Assembly: GCF_001905655.1 (NCBI RefSeq)
Contig: NZ_JMHT01000013.1
Coordinates: 19,643 to 83,642 of the forward strand
Source: Mycobacterium sp. ST-F2
GTDB taxonomy: Bacteria; Actinomycetota; Actinomycetes; Mycobacteriales; Mycobacteriaceae
Direction: 5' to 3'
DNA: 64,000 nucleotides
Below are positions 54,292 through 63,021 of this stretch, piece by piece. The position numbers and the translations under genes were made by a program. Under the pieces are notes generated by a model. The model worked only from the letters and a program-made list of their open reading frames with translations, was not told the DNA's origin and did no database searches. Positions within the stretch are counted from its first letter, which is position 1, and each line of letters starts with the position of its first letter.

Positions 54292-55019
54292 AGCTCCGGC
54301 AGGAACCCGGCCAGGTGGTTCATCTCCTGTGCGCAGTGCACCAGCAGGTCCCGCGGGTCCGGCAGCTGGCGAGCCGCGAGGACCCGAAATGCGTGATCCG
54401 CCAAGGACTTACCCGCACGGAAGTTGACGTGCTCGCCGCCCATCCAGAACCGGGAGCGCATCTCGGCACCGTCCGGGGTCGGCCGCACCTGATGTACCAG
54501 CCAACCGATGTCGACGGGAATGTCGGGGGAACCCAGGCGTGCGGCGATGGCCAACCCCTCGTGCCCCTGCGTAGCCGGGTCGACGAATTGGATTGCCACA
54601 GAACTGAATGACGAGCCGAGGTACTCCTCGACCAGCGACGTGCGGCCTATGTAGGCGATGTCGTCGCGGCCGTCACGCCACACGGCGGACACGTGTGCCC
54701 GGGGATGCCACAGCTTGTAGCGACGCGCATCGCAACCGTGCCAGCCGAACCACCAGTCCCACATCTGCGGCGTCACGCGCGGCATGTCGGTGCGGACCGC
54801 CACGGTGTAGCCGCCGTCGGGCGTCCGGCCGTACCCGTTCTCGGTCTGCTGGTAACCGTCCGCGGCCAACGGATCGTCGAACGCCGGCATCACCGGCGCG
54901 GCCTGCGGCCCGTGTTCGAGCGCCAGCACCACATGACGTGGCAGTGGGGCCATGTCCGGGTTGAAGAATCTGCCGAATGGCGTGTCTGCGTCGTCGTCGC
55001 GGTAACCCAGGTAGTTCAT
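54273..55019 (-). CDS. PhlG-like (2,4-diacetylphloroglucinol hydrolase family) metalloenzyme
   Basis: A 248-residue protein of the DAPG-hydrolase (PhlG) family, Zn-dependent enzymes that cleave carbon-carbon bonds in acylated phenols. The candidate zinc ligands are His105 (KLWHPRAH), Glu131/132 (SLVEEYLG) and His228-x3-Glu232 (LVHCAQEMNHL), in the same order as in PhlG. The segment MWDWWFGWHGCDARRYKLWHP is typical. It starts at ATG 55019 in an ATGA overlap with the upstream flavoprotein gene, so the two are coupled. The true substrate is unknown; similar proteins are common in actinobacteria. Confidence 0.75.
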   Translation of the reverse strand: MNYLGYRDDDADTPFGRFFNPDMAPLPRHVVLALEHGPQAAPVMPAFDDPLAADGYQQTENGYGRTPDGGYTVAVRTDMPRVTPQMWDWWFGWHGCDARRYKLWHPRAHVSAVWRDGRDDIAYIGRTSLVEEYLGSSFSSVAIQFVDPATQGHEGLAIAARLGSPDIPVDIGWLVHQVRPTPDGAEMRSRFWMGGEHVNFRAGKSLADHAFRVLAARQLPDPRDLLVHCAQEMNHLAGFLPELYAEFS

Positions 55020-56356
55020 GTGCGTCCCATCCACGCGTAGAACCGACCGTCCGGGTCATATTGTGCGCGCACACTGTCCAGTCGCGCCATGGCCGCGTCG
55101 GTGGCGAACCGGGCCGGCCGGGCCCCGAGGTTCTCGTCGGCCAGCTGGATTCCGGTGGCCAGGTGGGACATGGCCGCCATGTTGGATCGGGCCCAGTCTC
55201 CGTATTTTTCGTCATCTGCGGCGTCTGCCCAGCCGGAGTAGAGCGCCAGATACACCTCGTCCTCGAGGCTGTAGGCCATGTCCTGGCGAGCCGGCGACGG
55301 ACCCCAGTTCAGCCAGAGGAAATGCGACGGGTGCGGCGGCATGGTCTCGAGGATTTGCCGCACGCCCGGCAGCAGCTCGGCCGTCGACGCCGACGTCCAC
55401 ATGTTGTCGGCGGCGTAGCGATGGTCGCTCAGGTAGTTGCTCATCACCGCGTCGTACCAGGTGGGCAGGTTCGTCGGCGCGAACGGCACCGCCATCAGGG
55501 CGTGTGGCCGCGCGGGGCACGTATCCAGCAGTGCCACTGCGGCTTTCGCTTCGTCGTCGCTGTCGGCGAACACCGGCGAAGCCAGCACGATGCCCGGCGT
55601 ATCCAGACCCGAACTCGGCATGGCCCGCGAGGCGACGATCTGCAGCTCCACGCGGCGATCCACCTCGGCGCTGATCCCGCGGGCCCACGGGTAGATCTCG
55701 TCGGCGGCCTCGAAGGGGTAGACGTACAGACTGCTACCGCACACCGGCGGTTGTGGGTAGAGCCGGAGGTGGAACGCGGTCACCACGCCGAAGAATCCGG
55801 GGCCGGATCCTCGTGCCGCCCAATACAAGTCGGAATGATGTTCAGCGTCGCACCGGAGCTGCTCACCGTCGGCCGTGACCACGTCGAGCGCCAGCACGCT
55901 TTCACATGCAGGACCCAGGACCCGGCTGTTCCAGCCATAGCCACCCTGCAGCAGGTAGCCACCCAAGCGCACGCCCCGGCAGTGTCCCGATGGGAAGAAC
56001 AGGCCCTGCTGCTCCAGCTCGGCCGCCAGGACGCTGCCACCCTTGCCGGGGCCTACCACCGCGGTCATCGCCTCGCGATCCACCCGGCAGACGTCGAGCC
56101 GGCTCACGTCGAGCAGCAGGCCGCCGTCGCGCAGATGATTGGCCGACCAGCTGTGCCCACCGGACCGGATGCCGACCGTCAGGCCGTTCGCGCGGGCGTA
56201 CCGGACCGCCACCACCACGTCCGCGGTGGTCGATGCCTGCACGATGACGTCCGGAAACCGCTGCGGCACACGCGCATTCCACACCGTCGCGCAGCGCGCC
56301 TCCTCGTAGCCCGCGTCACCGCGGCGAAAATGCCGGACCTCGGCCAAAGCTGTCAC
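55016..56356 (-). CDS. FAD-linked oxidase, berberine-bridge-enzyme type
   Basis: A 446-residue FAD-linked oxidase (FAD-binding PCMH plus BBE C-terminal domain). The bicovalent FAD sites are recognisable: His68 in GIRSGGHSWSANHL and Cys126 in FPSGHCRGVRLGGYLLQGGYGWNSR. The BBE end motif is YDPDGRFYAWMG. Such enzymes oxidise alcohols, sugars or polyketide-derived phenols, reducing oxygen to H2O2. No signal peptide is seen. It precedes and overlaps the PhlG-like gene, which suggests a two-step oxidation then C-C hydrolysis (inference). Confidence 0.87.
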   Translation of the reverse strand: MTALAEVRHFRRGDAGYEEARCATVWNARVPQRFPDVIVQASTTADVVVAVRYARANGLTVGIRSGGHSWSANHLRDGGLLLDVSRLDVCRVDREAMTAVVGPGKGGSVLAAELEQQGLFFPSGHCRGVRLGGYLLQGGYGWNSRVLGPACESVLALDVVTADGEQLRCDAEHHSDLYWAARGSGPGFFGVVTAFHLRLYPQPPVCGSSLYVYPFEAADEIYPWARGISAEVDRRVELQIVASRAMPSSGLDTPGIVLASPVFADSDDEAKAAVALLDTCPARPHALMAVPFAPTNLPTWYDAVMSNYLSDHRYAADNMWTSASTAELLPGVRQILETMPPHPSHFLWLNWGPSPARQDMAYSLEDEVYLALYSGWADAADDEKYGDWARSNMAAMSHLATGIQLADENLGARPARFATDAAMARLDSVRAQYDPDGRFYAWMGRT

Positions 56357-56481
56357 CGCAACTCCTCACGCCTCGACCCCACCTGCACCGAAACGTAACA
56401 CCAGGAATCAGCGGTTGCGTCAATTTTGCGCACGTCAGCGGGCCTGGGAGCACCTCCCAGGCCGGTCGGCGGAATTCAGGC

Positions 56482-56922
56482 TCAGCCGTGCCGAGCCTCA
56501 GAGCCGCGTACGCGCATACCGAGGTACGCCGCACACATGCCCAACATCATGATCAGCGCGCCACTGATCACATGGGACCAGATCATGCCCATGGTCGGCG
56601 CGCTCTGGAAGATCCACGGCGCGGCGATCATCCACACGCCGAAGAACGGCAGTGTCCAGGTCAGGCCATGGGTGCGGTCGAGGGCGCAGCCGAAGCACAA
56701 TGCCAGGACCCCGACGGTTCCGCCGACGAACACATCGTTGACCGTCAGCCGCGGCAGGCTGAAGTAGCCGACGATCCACGGTGACAACGCGGCGTAGGCC
56801 GCCACCATCAAGGTCAAGCCAAAGGTCGCCTGCGCCGCCATCGACTCGGCGATGCGGTCATAGCCGGCCCGCAACGCCAAGATGTCAGGGTGTTGATCGA
56901 TTGACGAATGGACCGTAGTCAT
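56482..56922 (-). CDS. SPW-repeat membrane protein
   Basis: A 146-residue, four-helix membrane protein with two SPW repeats (AALSPWIVGYF and MIAAPWIFQSAP), the hallmark of the SPW family. An N-terminal ~35-residue helical cytoplasmic part precedes it. The function is unknown. I start at ATG 56922 (MTTVHSSID) with GGAAGGGG upstream; the frame extends to 56982 without support. Not linked to neighbours in an obvious operon. Confidence 0.8.
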   Translation of the reverse strand: MTTVHSSIDQHPDILALRAGYDRIAESMAAQATFGLTLMVAAYAALSPWIVGYFSLPRLTVNDVFVGGTVGVLALCFGCALDRTHGLTWTLPFFGVWMIAAPWIFQSAPTMGMIWSHVISGALIMMLGMCAAYLGMRVRGSEARHG

Positions 56923-57005
56923 TTCTGCCCCTTCCGTTACGCGACAAGGGGTTCGGCCCTGCCGCACCGATCCATCACCCACAAGGCTACGCGGATTTCT
57001 GCGGC

Positions 57006-57410
57006 CTAACCCGCCACCGCCACCGTCCGGTCACCCACCGGACCGGCAAGCGGCACAACGATTTTGCCGGGCATGATCATCATGGTGCAGACCATCTGCT
57101 CACGGTCAGACCGACGGCCGGACGTCAACGTGACCACCACGGTCTGCTCCGTCTCCTGGACGGTGGCGTGCACCCCGTAGCAGTCGGGCGATCCGATCGA
57201 GATGTTCAGCGCCAGTGCGGGTTCCGGGTCCAGCCGGCTCCAGGATTCCGCCGTCAACGGGTAGGCGTCGCGGATCGACGGATCGTCGACGAACGTCGTT
57301 CCGGGCGTCGCGGGCACTTCGGGGAGCGGCGTCTGCTCAGCCGAGGCTGTCGGCGCGATGCCAACGGCGACCATCACGCCGACAGACCCGAGAACCGTGG
57401 CTACCCTCAT
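57006..57410 (-). CDS. Small secreted protein of unknown function
   Basis: A 134-residue exported protein. The signal peptide spans about residues 1-24 (VLGSVGVMVAVGIAPTASA). The mature ~110 residues include two cysteines (SPDCYGV and MVCTMM), likely a disulfide, in a beta-rich segment (LALNISIGSPDCYGVHATVQETEQTVVVTLTSG). I do not recognise a family. It stands between the SPW protein and the PE-PPE-like gene on the same strand. Confidence 0.7.
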   Translation of the reverse strand: MRVATVLGSVGVMVAVGIAPTASAEQTPLPEVPATPGTTFVDDPSIRDAYPLTAESWSRLDPEPALALNISIGSPDCYGVHATVQETEQTVVVTLTSGRRSDREQMVCTMMIMPGKIVVPLAGPVGDRTVAVAG

Positions 57411-57456
57411 GCGGCCACCCTAGCCACACTCAGAGCGCACGACCCGGCCGAGACGC

Positions 57457-59043
57457 TCAGGCCGCCGGCTTGTCTGCCGTGTCCTTGTCTGCTGCCACCT
57501 TGTTCGGAGCCGGCTTCTCGGTGGTCTTGCCGACTTTCTTGCCTGTGTCCTTTCCGGACGACTTCTCATGCCCCTTGCCACGCGGTCCCTTCTTGGCCTT
57601 CTTGTCAGGCTGGTCCGACTTGTCGTCCTGCGCCTTGACCTGGTCCGACGCATCGTCCTGCGCCGCCTTGGTCGGGCTGGTGCCAGGCTCAGCGGCCACC
57701 GGCTTGACCGCGGCGGGAGCTTTCGCGACCTTGGTCGTCGGCGTGCTCGGCACACTGGTTTCCGTTGCGGCAACGGGAGTGACGGGCGGAGCGGGTGCGT
57801 AGCTGATCTTCAGGTGGTCACCGTCCGGAACGAGCGTCGGCGCCGGGCGGCCGAACCGCAGAATCGGGAACTGGTCCTGGAACCCGACGACCAGGGCGCG
57901 GACCACGTCGCCCGGAACCTGCAGCCACTGCTTCGGGGTCAGGACCGCTTTGGTCATGAACTGGGTGTAGGTGCCCTGGTCGTTGAACGTGCGGTTGTAC
58001 GTACCGCCCTGCCCCGGCAGCACAACGTCGGTGTAGCCGGTATTGACCAGGATCGACAACGCCGGCTGCAGGGCATCCGCCAGCGGAGTCCCCAGCTTGG
58101 CCTGCACCCCGAGCTTGCCGAGCACAAAGTTGGCGATGCGTGATGGCAGCCGCAGCGGCTCCAACAGCGGCAGGTCGTTGGGCACCAAGGTGGAGTACGC
58201 AGTACTGGGCGTTCCCAGCGTCGCCAGCAGACCGAGGTTGGTCGCAATCTCGACGCCCGACGCTCCGCCGAGGGTGACCCCGCCCAGCAGGTTGGTCGGC
58301 AAAATGGTCGCCATCAGCGAGTTGGCCAGAGAGAACAGGTTGGGTGTCTCAGGGAAGTCCGACATGAGGCTGTAGCCCCAGCCGACACCAACTGTCGCGG
58401 CGCTGACCTTGATACCGGTGCTGGACGTCGACTGACCGCCGGGAGTGACGGGATGCAGTCCCAGGCGCTGCAGGATCGAACCGAACCGGGCGTAGATGCC
58501 GCCGTTGGGCGTCCCCGGATCATTGATGAAGAGCATCACCAGATTGGTGTTGTTGACGCCCTGAACGCACCCGAGTCCCGCGGTGCACGGCACACCGGTG
58601 ATGGAGTTGACCCGCCCTGCCGGTGTCAGCGGGATGTACCCGGCCGGAGTGTTGCCGGCGCCGCTGGCCAGCAGTGCCTGATAGGCCTTGACCGCGTTCG
58701 GGGTGGCGATGCCCGACGACACCAGAATTCCCATGCCCAGCGATCCACCGGGCTGGCGGTAATAGTTCCCCAGCAGGAATCCACCGAAGGGGTAGGCGTT
58801 GATCTTGTCGTACAGGTTCACCGGATCACTGTCGGTGTAATTCAGCGCAAGGTTGACATCACCGAGCACCGGCACGTTGGGCACCGAAATGTTGTGAAAG
58901 CCAACCCAATCCGCGACGCGCATCAGCGGTCCGGTGGTAACGGCGGCGAGATCCAGGGCTTTGGATTTGGCGAGCATCGACGGAGTGGAAAGCCCGCCGA
59001 TCATCATGGCGGCCGCGCCGAGCACTGCTACGAGCACCCGCAT
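57457..59043 (-). CDS. Exported PE-PPE-domain-like protein with Lys-rich C-terminus
   Basis: A 528-residue protein with a hydrophobic N-terminal segment (MRVLVAVLGAAAMMIGGLST) likely to be a signal or anchor. The body (residues ~50-370) reads like the PE-PPE domain found C-terminal to PE/PPE modules, including NLFSLANSLMATILPTNLLGG, STAYSTLVPNDLPLLEPLRLPSRIANFVLGKLG and TGYTDVVLPGQGGTYNRTFNDQGTYTQF. It lacks a PE or PPE module. The last ~130 residues are low-complexity, Pro/Ala then Lys/Asp-rich (DKKAKKGPRGKGHEKSSGKD). The start ATG 59043 is chosen for the hydrophobic segment; the frame is open to 59148. Confidence 0.7.
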   Translation of the reverse strand: MRVLVAVLGAAAMMIGGLSTPSMLAKSKALDLAAVTTGPLMRVADWVGFHNISVPNVPVLGDVNLALNYTDSDPVNLYDKINAYPFGGFLLGNYYRQPGGSLGMGILVSSGIATPNAVKAYQALLASGAGNTPAGYIPLTPAGRVNSITGVPCTAGLGCVQGVNNTNLVMLFINDPGTPNGGIYARFGSILQRLGLHPVTPGGQSTSSTGIKVSAATVGVGWGYSLMSDFPETPNLFSLANSLMATILPTNLLGGVTLGGASGVEIATNLGLLATLGTPSTAYSTLVPNDLPLLEPLRLPSRIANFVLGKLGVQAKLGTPLADALQPALSILVNTGYTDVVLPGQGGTYNRTFNDQGTYTQFMTKAVLTPKQWLQVPGDVVRALVVGFQDQFPILRFGRPAPTLVPDGDHLKISYAPAPPVTPVAATETSVPSTPTTKVAKAPAAVKPVAAEPGTSPTKAAQDDASDQVKAQDDKSDQPDKKAKKGPRGKGHEKSSGKDTGKKVGKTTEKPAPNKVAADKDTADKPAA

Positions 59044-59169
59044 TTTGGCGGTCAGGCTGTTTGGATCATCAGTCGTGCAGACATCGTCCCCACCCCCCAA
59101 GTGCTGACTTTCACCGGAAGGTACACCCGGCGCTATCCCAGGGGTCAATATTTGCCAGAATTCGCTGAC

Positions 59170-59835
59170 CTAGGTCGCGACGCGCGCTACCGCAAAGCCG
59201 TCCCAGCCCTTGGTGCCGACGGTCTGGATGGCCGCGGCCTCGAGCCGGGGATGGTTGCCCAGCAGCTCCAGCATGTCGCGCACCCCGCGGGCCTGCAGAT
59301 CATCCTCCGCCGGATCGAGCACCCGGCCCATCCGGGTGACGTTGTCGACCACGATCAGGGCTCCCGGAGCCGCCAGCCGCACCGCCCATTCGACGTAGGC
59401 GCTGTTGTTCTCCTTGTCGGCGTCGATGAAGAAGAAGTCGAACTGTTCGCCACGCTCGGCCAGCAGCGGCAAGGTGTCCAGCGCCGCCCCGACCAGCACC
59501 TCCACCCGGTCCGCGACACCGGCCCGCTCGAAGTTCGTCCGCGCGACCTCTGCATGCTCGGGCGAGTACTCCAACGTGATCACCCGGCCGGCCGCGCCGG
59601 CACCACGCGCCAGGTTGATGGTGCTGTAGCCGGCGAGCGTCCCGATCTCCAGAACCCGGGTGGCTCCTGTGGCAGCGACCAAGAGCGACAACAACTTTCC
59701 ATGCTGCGCCGAAACCTCGATGGCCGGCATGCCTGCCGTCACCGCAGACTGCCGCGCTGCGGCCAGCGCCTCGTCCTCGGTACGCAACACTTCGTTGAAC
59801 ATCTGGTCGACAGCCTGGGGATCGGGTTGCGTCAT
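59170..59835 (-). CDS. SAM-dependent O-methyltransferase (Rv0187-like)
   Basis: A 221-residue class I O-methyltransferase of the catechol/caffeoyl-CoA type. The SAM motif is VLEIGTLAGYSTINLARG, followed by VITLEYSPEHAEVA. The metal and substrate aspartates are in FDFFFIDADKENNSAYVEWA and LIVVDNVTRMGRVLDP. It would methylate a catechol-like hydroxyl with Mg2+. The length and the neighbourhood near ilvD agree with Rv0187. Starts at ATG 59835, divergent from the DUF4331 gene. Confidence 0.9.
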   Translation of the reverse strand: MTQPDPQAVDQMFNEVLRTEDEALAAARQSAVTAGMPAIEVSAQHGKLLSLLVAATGATRVLEIGTLAGYSTINLARGAGAAGRVITLEYSPEHAEVARTNFERAGVADRVEVLVGAALDTLPLLAERGEQFDFFFIDADKENNSAYVEWAVRLAAPGALIVVDNVTRMGRVLDPAEDDLQARGVRDMLELLGNHPRLEAAAIQTVGTKGWDGFAVARVAT

Positions 59836-59906
59836 GACACCAGGCTAGCGTCGACAATTGACCGATTCCGGATCGCCGCCGCGCTCCAACGCCTTAAATA
59901 ACGGCT

Positions 59907-60911
59907 ATGTCAAATCACTTCACCGGGCTCAGCCTGGGACCGCCCCTGGGTGACCAACGCCTGGACCTCTGCGATCTGTACGCCTTCCAATCGCCGGCCG
60001 ACCCGACCCGCACCGTCCTCATCCTCAACGCCAACCCCAACGCCGACGCCCTGCACCCCGACGCCGTCTACCGACTGGCCATCGACAATGACGGCGACCT
60101 GCGCAACGACATCGCCTTCAGCTACGTCTTCTCCGAGCCAGATTCGGGCCGGCAGACGGTCGACGTGTTCGTGGCGACCGGAGAGGCCGCCCGGTCACCG
60201 GAAGCGTTGGGCGACAAGGTCTTCGAGGGCGTCGAAGTGTCGTTCGGCACGGAGCCGGTGATCGCTGAATCCGGCGGCTACCGGTTCTTCGCCGGCGCCC
60301 GCAGCGACGCCTTCTTCTTCGACTTCGACGGCATCAAGAACCTGTTCGACATCCGGGGCGGCCGCAATTTCACCGCTTTGCACCTCAGTGGCGAGTTCCC
60401 GTGGACCGGAGTGGATTCCAACACGCAGGCCAACGTGTGCTCGATGGTCCTGGAACTGCCGACGGCGCAACTGCTGGGCGCCACGCCCGACATCCGAATC
60501 TGGGGCCGCTGCAGCGTCCGCCGCGACGGCACGCTGCTGCACGTCGACCGGGCCGGGCATCCGTCGGTCAGCAGCTTCTTCAACACCGACGACACCAAGG
60601 AGGAGTACAACGCCAGCGAGCCCGAGCACGACCGCGACCGCTGGATGCCCATGTTCGTCCACCTGCTGGGGCACACCGGCGGCTACACCGACGAGGAGGC
60701 CGTCGCCGCCGTCGACGCCGAGGGCATCCTGCCCGACATGCTGACGTTTAATCCGTCGCTGCCCGCCAAGTACCCGAACGGCCGGGTGTTCACCGACGAC
60801 GTCATCGACTACCGACTGGCGTCGTTGACCAAGGGCGACTGCCCGCCGTCCGGCTTGAGTCCGCGCACCGACACCCTGCAGGTCTTCCCGTATCTCGGTC
60901 CGCCGCACTAG
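59907..60911 (+). CDS. DUF4331 family protein
   Basis: A 334-residue protein of the DUF4331 family. Characteristic segments are DQRLDLCDLYAFQSPADPTRTVLILNANPNA near the N-terminus, AGARSDAFFFDFDGIKNLF, and the C-terminal YPNGRVFTDDVIDYRLASLTKGDCP. No signal peptide is seen. The biochemical role of this family is unknown. The ATG start has no strong ribosome-binding site. It is the last gene before the accessory segment. Confidence 0.8.
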   Translation: MSNHFTGLSLGPPLGDQRLDLCDLYAFQSPADPTRTVLILNANPNADALHPDAVYRLAIDNDGDLRNDIAFSYVFSEPDSGRQTVDVFVATGEAARSPEALGDKVFEGVEVSFGTEPVIAESGGYRFFAGARSDAFFFDFDGIKNLFDIRGGRNFTALHLSGEFPWTGVDSNTQANVCSMVLELPTAQLLGATPDIRIWGRCSVRRDGTLLHVDRAGHPSVSSFFNTDDTKEEYNASEPEHDRDRWMPMFVHLLGHTGGYTDEEAVAAVDAEGILPDMLTFNPSLPAKYPNGRVFTDDVIDYRLASLTKGDCPPSGLSPRTDTLQVFPYLGPPH

Positions 60912-61359
60912 GCGACTCGCACATCGTCGATGCTTAGGCTGGCTCGGCAGTAGGACGACGGCTCAGCCCCGCGCAGGGCGACTGCCCTCTCGGCACCGCC
61001 GCGCCGTTCTGCGCGATCCTCAACGGTTAGGTCGGCTAATAGCCGTGCCTTCAAGAACCGGCGCCTCGTGACGATGGCTAGTTGGCCTAACCGTCGACGA
61101 TTCCTGCTGGGGTGTCCGACTGCGGCCCTTCTGTGTAGGTGCCTTAGCCGTCGGCGCGATGGCGGGTCTTTGCGGCGCCCATTTCTTGTCGATCAACTCA
61201 TTCGTGGTACCGGCCGTGACGGGCTGGCGCAAAGACACGCAGCCCGACACACCGAGATGTGTCGGACCCCAGTCATAAGCTGCTCGCTAGTGGCTCGGAA
61301 ATTCACGGGCCAGGCGAATGGCGCGGCAACGACCCCGCGCCCGCAAAACAGGAGTACAG
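60912..61359. other. 448-bp non-coding junction with several inverted repeats
   Basis: No credible gene. It contains a 9-bp inverted repeat (ACGGTTAGG at 61023-61031, CCTAACCGT at 61086-61094), a hairpin CGGCTAATAGCCG (61034-61046) and a second hairpin with perfect 8-bp arms CCGACACA/TGTGTCGG (61244-61251, 61258-61265). It marks the boundary between core and accessory DNA and holds the promoter of the next operon. CAGGAG before 61360 is the ribosome-binding site. Confidence 0.5.
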
Positions 61360-61884
61360 ATGACGGTCAACAACGACGCCGAACATGAGCTTGCCGACGC
61401 GAACGAGATCACATTCTTCGCACCGTTGCGGCCGACGGTCGTGCAGGCACTGCGACCGGGAGACGAGCTGCTGGTTCCCACGAACGACGGTGACCGGCGC
61501 GGACGGATCACTGACATACGAGATGACGAAGAAACGAGGACGATCACGGTCAACGGCGACCTGATCGGTGAGAGCGGGCTGTTCGAGAAGCCGGCCCATC
61601 CCGGCGAAGTCCTGCAACGGCTGGTGCAGCCCGGAGAGCCTCTGCCGGGCACAGAATCGATCCTCGTGCACGGCGACAACTTGTGGAAGTGGATCGGTGC
61701 GACGATGGATGATCCGTACGGGTCGGCAGAACAGTTCATACTCCGCACATGGCAGCGCGTCCATGACGACGAGATCGACGGCGAAGCGATAGAGGTACGG
61801 TTGCAAAGCGTGTGGAATCCAAAGAAGACGATCACCCAGACCGCCCTGTTGGATTCGACTGTCGGCTTTAGAGGCTACCGCTGA
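61360..61884 (+). CDS. Hypothetical protein, first gene of two-gene cassette
   Basis: A 174-residue acidic protein I do not recognise. It starts at ATG 61360, seven bases after CAGGAG. The middle contains a beta-rich segment (DELLVPTNDGDRRGRITDIRDDEETRTITVNGDLIGESGLFEKP), the end LRTWQRVHDDEIDGEAIEVRLQ. It has no membrane segment or cysteine cluster. The following gene starts two bases after its stop, so they are cotranscribed. It could be a partner or inhibitor of the HEPN-like product, but no antitoxin family is visible. Confidence 0.6.
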   Translation: MTVNNDAEHELADANEITFFAPLRPTVVQALRPGDELLVPTNDGDRRGRITDIRDDEETRTITVNGDLIGESGLFEKPAHPGEVLQRLVQPGEPLPGTESILVHGDNLWKWIGATMDDPYGSAEQFILRTWQRVHDDEIDGEAIEVRLQSVWNPKKTITQTALLDSTVGFRGYR

Positions 61885-61886
61885 CC

Positions 61887-62909
61887 GTGACCGCGGCCAC
61901 CGCTGAAGAGCGACCCCTAGAAGGGCACTTCGCTTGCGGCAATGGACTTTTCATAGCAATCGAATGCCTCGGGCACAGCTACCAGACCAAGACTGCGACC
62001 CGGGATGTATCGATCTCCCTTCCGACGTTGCGGCAGAACTGGCAGCAAGGTCATTTGGATCCACCGACGTGGACACGTAGTCGCGGGCCGAAGCCCAATG
62101 CCGACTTTCCGGATGAGGACTTCGAGTGGGGCATCACAGTAGGATTCCACGACGAACCGGACGGCACGCAGTCACCCGACTACGCACGGATCAGTCGGTG
62201 GCGCTTCGAGACCACAATTTCCACAACCCGCATGGCTTCTGACTTTTTCAGGGCGCGCGACAGTGCTGTCCGCGAACTCGAATCCTGCTGGGCAATAACG
62301 AGTTCATGGATTTCCATTTTTACGAAACAGAATTCCATTCCCATCGGAAAGGCTGGCAGCGGCATGCGCGTCAGCTCCATCGTCACGTGGAGCGGCGACG
62401 ATCAGGGCCACCGCGTAAACGCGTCGAAAGATACGAGCACCCCTGCGCTCAGCCCGACCGGGGTAGACATTATCGACCACCAAACCCTGACCGCCTGCCT
62501 GAAGTTGGCCGCTAGCCAAACGCCGCCTCCTCTGGAGTGGCTCTTCATACGCAATGCCCGGTCGCTGGCCTCCGCGAAGGAGTACCGCCGTGCGGCAATA
62601 GATGCTTGCACAGCCGCCGAACTTTCCCTGACTGTGTTGATCGACAACAAGTTTGACGCCGACAACATCCCGACGACGGCGCGCAAGGCACAGTTCGATT
62701 CGCATCACGGAATCTCAAGGCTCACGCAGCTTCACAAGAACGTGGGTGCCGCGGGAGCACTTCCAAAGCGTCTGGTCGAAGACGTCGGAGCCCTTCGGAA
62801 TAAGGCCGCGCACCGGGGATACGAGCCGACGTCGAACGAAACCGCGCTTGCGATTCAGACAGCGACCGCAGTGGTCGAACTTGCGAGTCCCTTGTCGAAT
62901 TACCGCTGA
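61887..62909 (+). CDS. Hypothetical protein with C-terminal HEPN-like Rx4H motif
   Basis: A 340-residue protein. The N-terminal ~220 residues are beta-rich and unassigned. The C-terminal ~120 residues are helical, with EYRRAAIDACTAAELSLTVLID leading to VGALRNKAAHRGYEPTSNETALAIQTATAVVELA. The Arg304-x4-His309 motif is the catalytic signature of HEPN RNases, common in toxins and defence proteins. Codon use is less GC-biased than in the core genes, a sign of transfer. GTG start two bases after the previous stop. The HEPN call rests on the motif and helical pattern only. Confidence 0.6.
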   Translation: MTAATAEERPLEGHFACGNGLFIAIECLGHSYQTKTATRDVSISLPTLRQNWQQGHLDPPTWTRSRGPKPNADFPDEDFEWGITVGFHDEPDGTQSPDYARISRWRFETTISTTRMASDFFRARDSAVRELESCWAITSSWISIFTKQNSIPIGKAGSGMRVSSIVTWSGDDQGHRVNASKDTSTPALSPTGVDIIDHQTLTACLKLAASQTPPPLEWLFIRNARSLASAKEYRRAAIDACTAAELSLTVLIDNKFDADNIPTTARKAQFDSHHGISRLTQLHKNVGAAGALPKRLVEDVGALRNKAAHRGYEPTSNETALAIQTATAVVELASPLSNYR

Positions 62910-63021
62910 GATCAGTCCTGAGTTACCGCCGGGGGAATGCCGGGCGTGCCGATGATGCGTGCGCCGGGGGCACCAACTGCACGATTCTGCTCGCCTCGGC
63001 CAGCGCCTTGCAGTACCGCTC

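Noticed and set aside
61020..61250. 76-residue minus-strand frame in the junction region
   Set aside because: No ribosome-binding site, low-complexity composition and no partner; the region holds hairpins instead.
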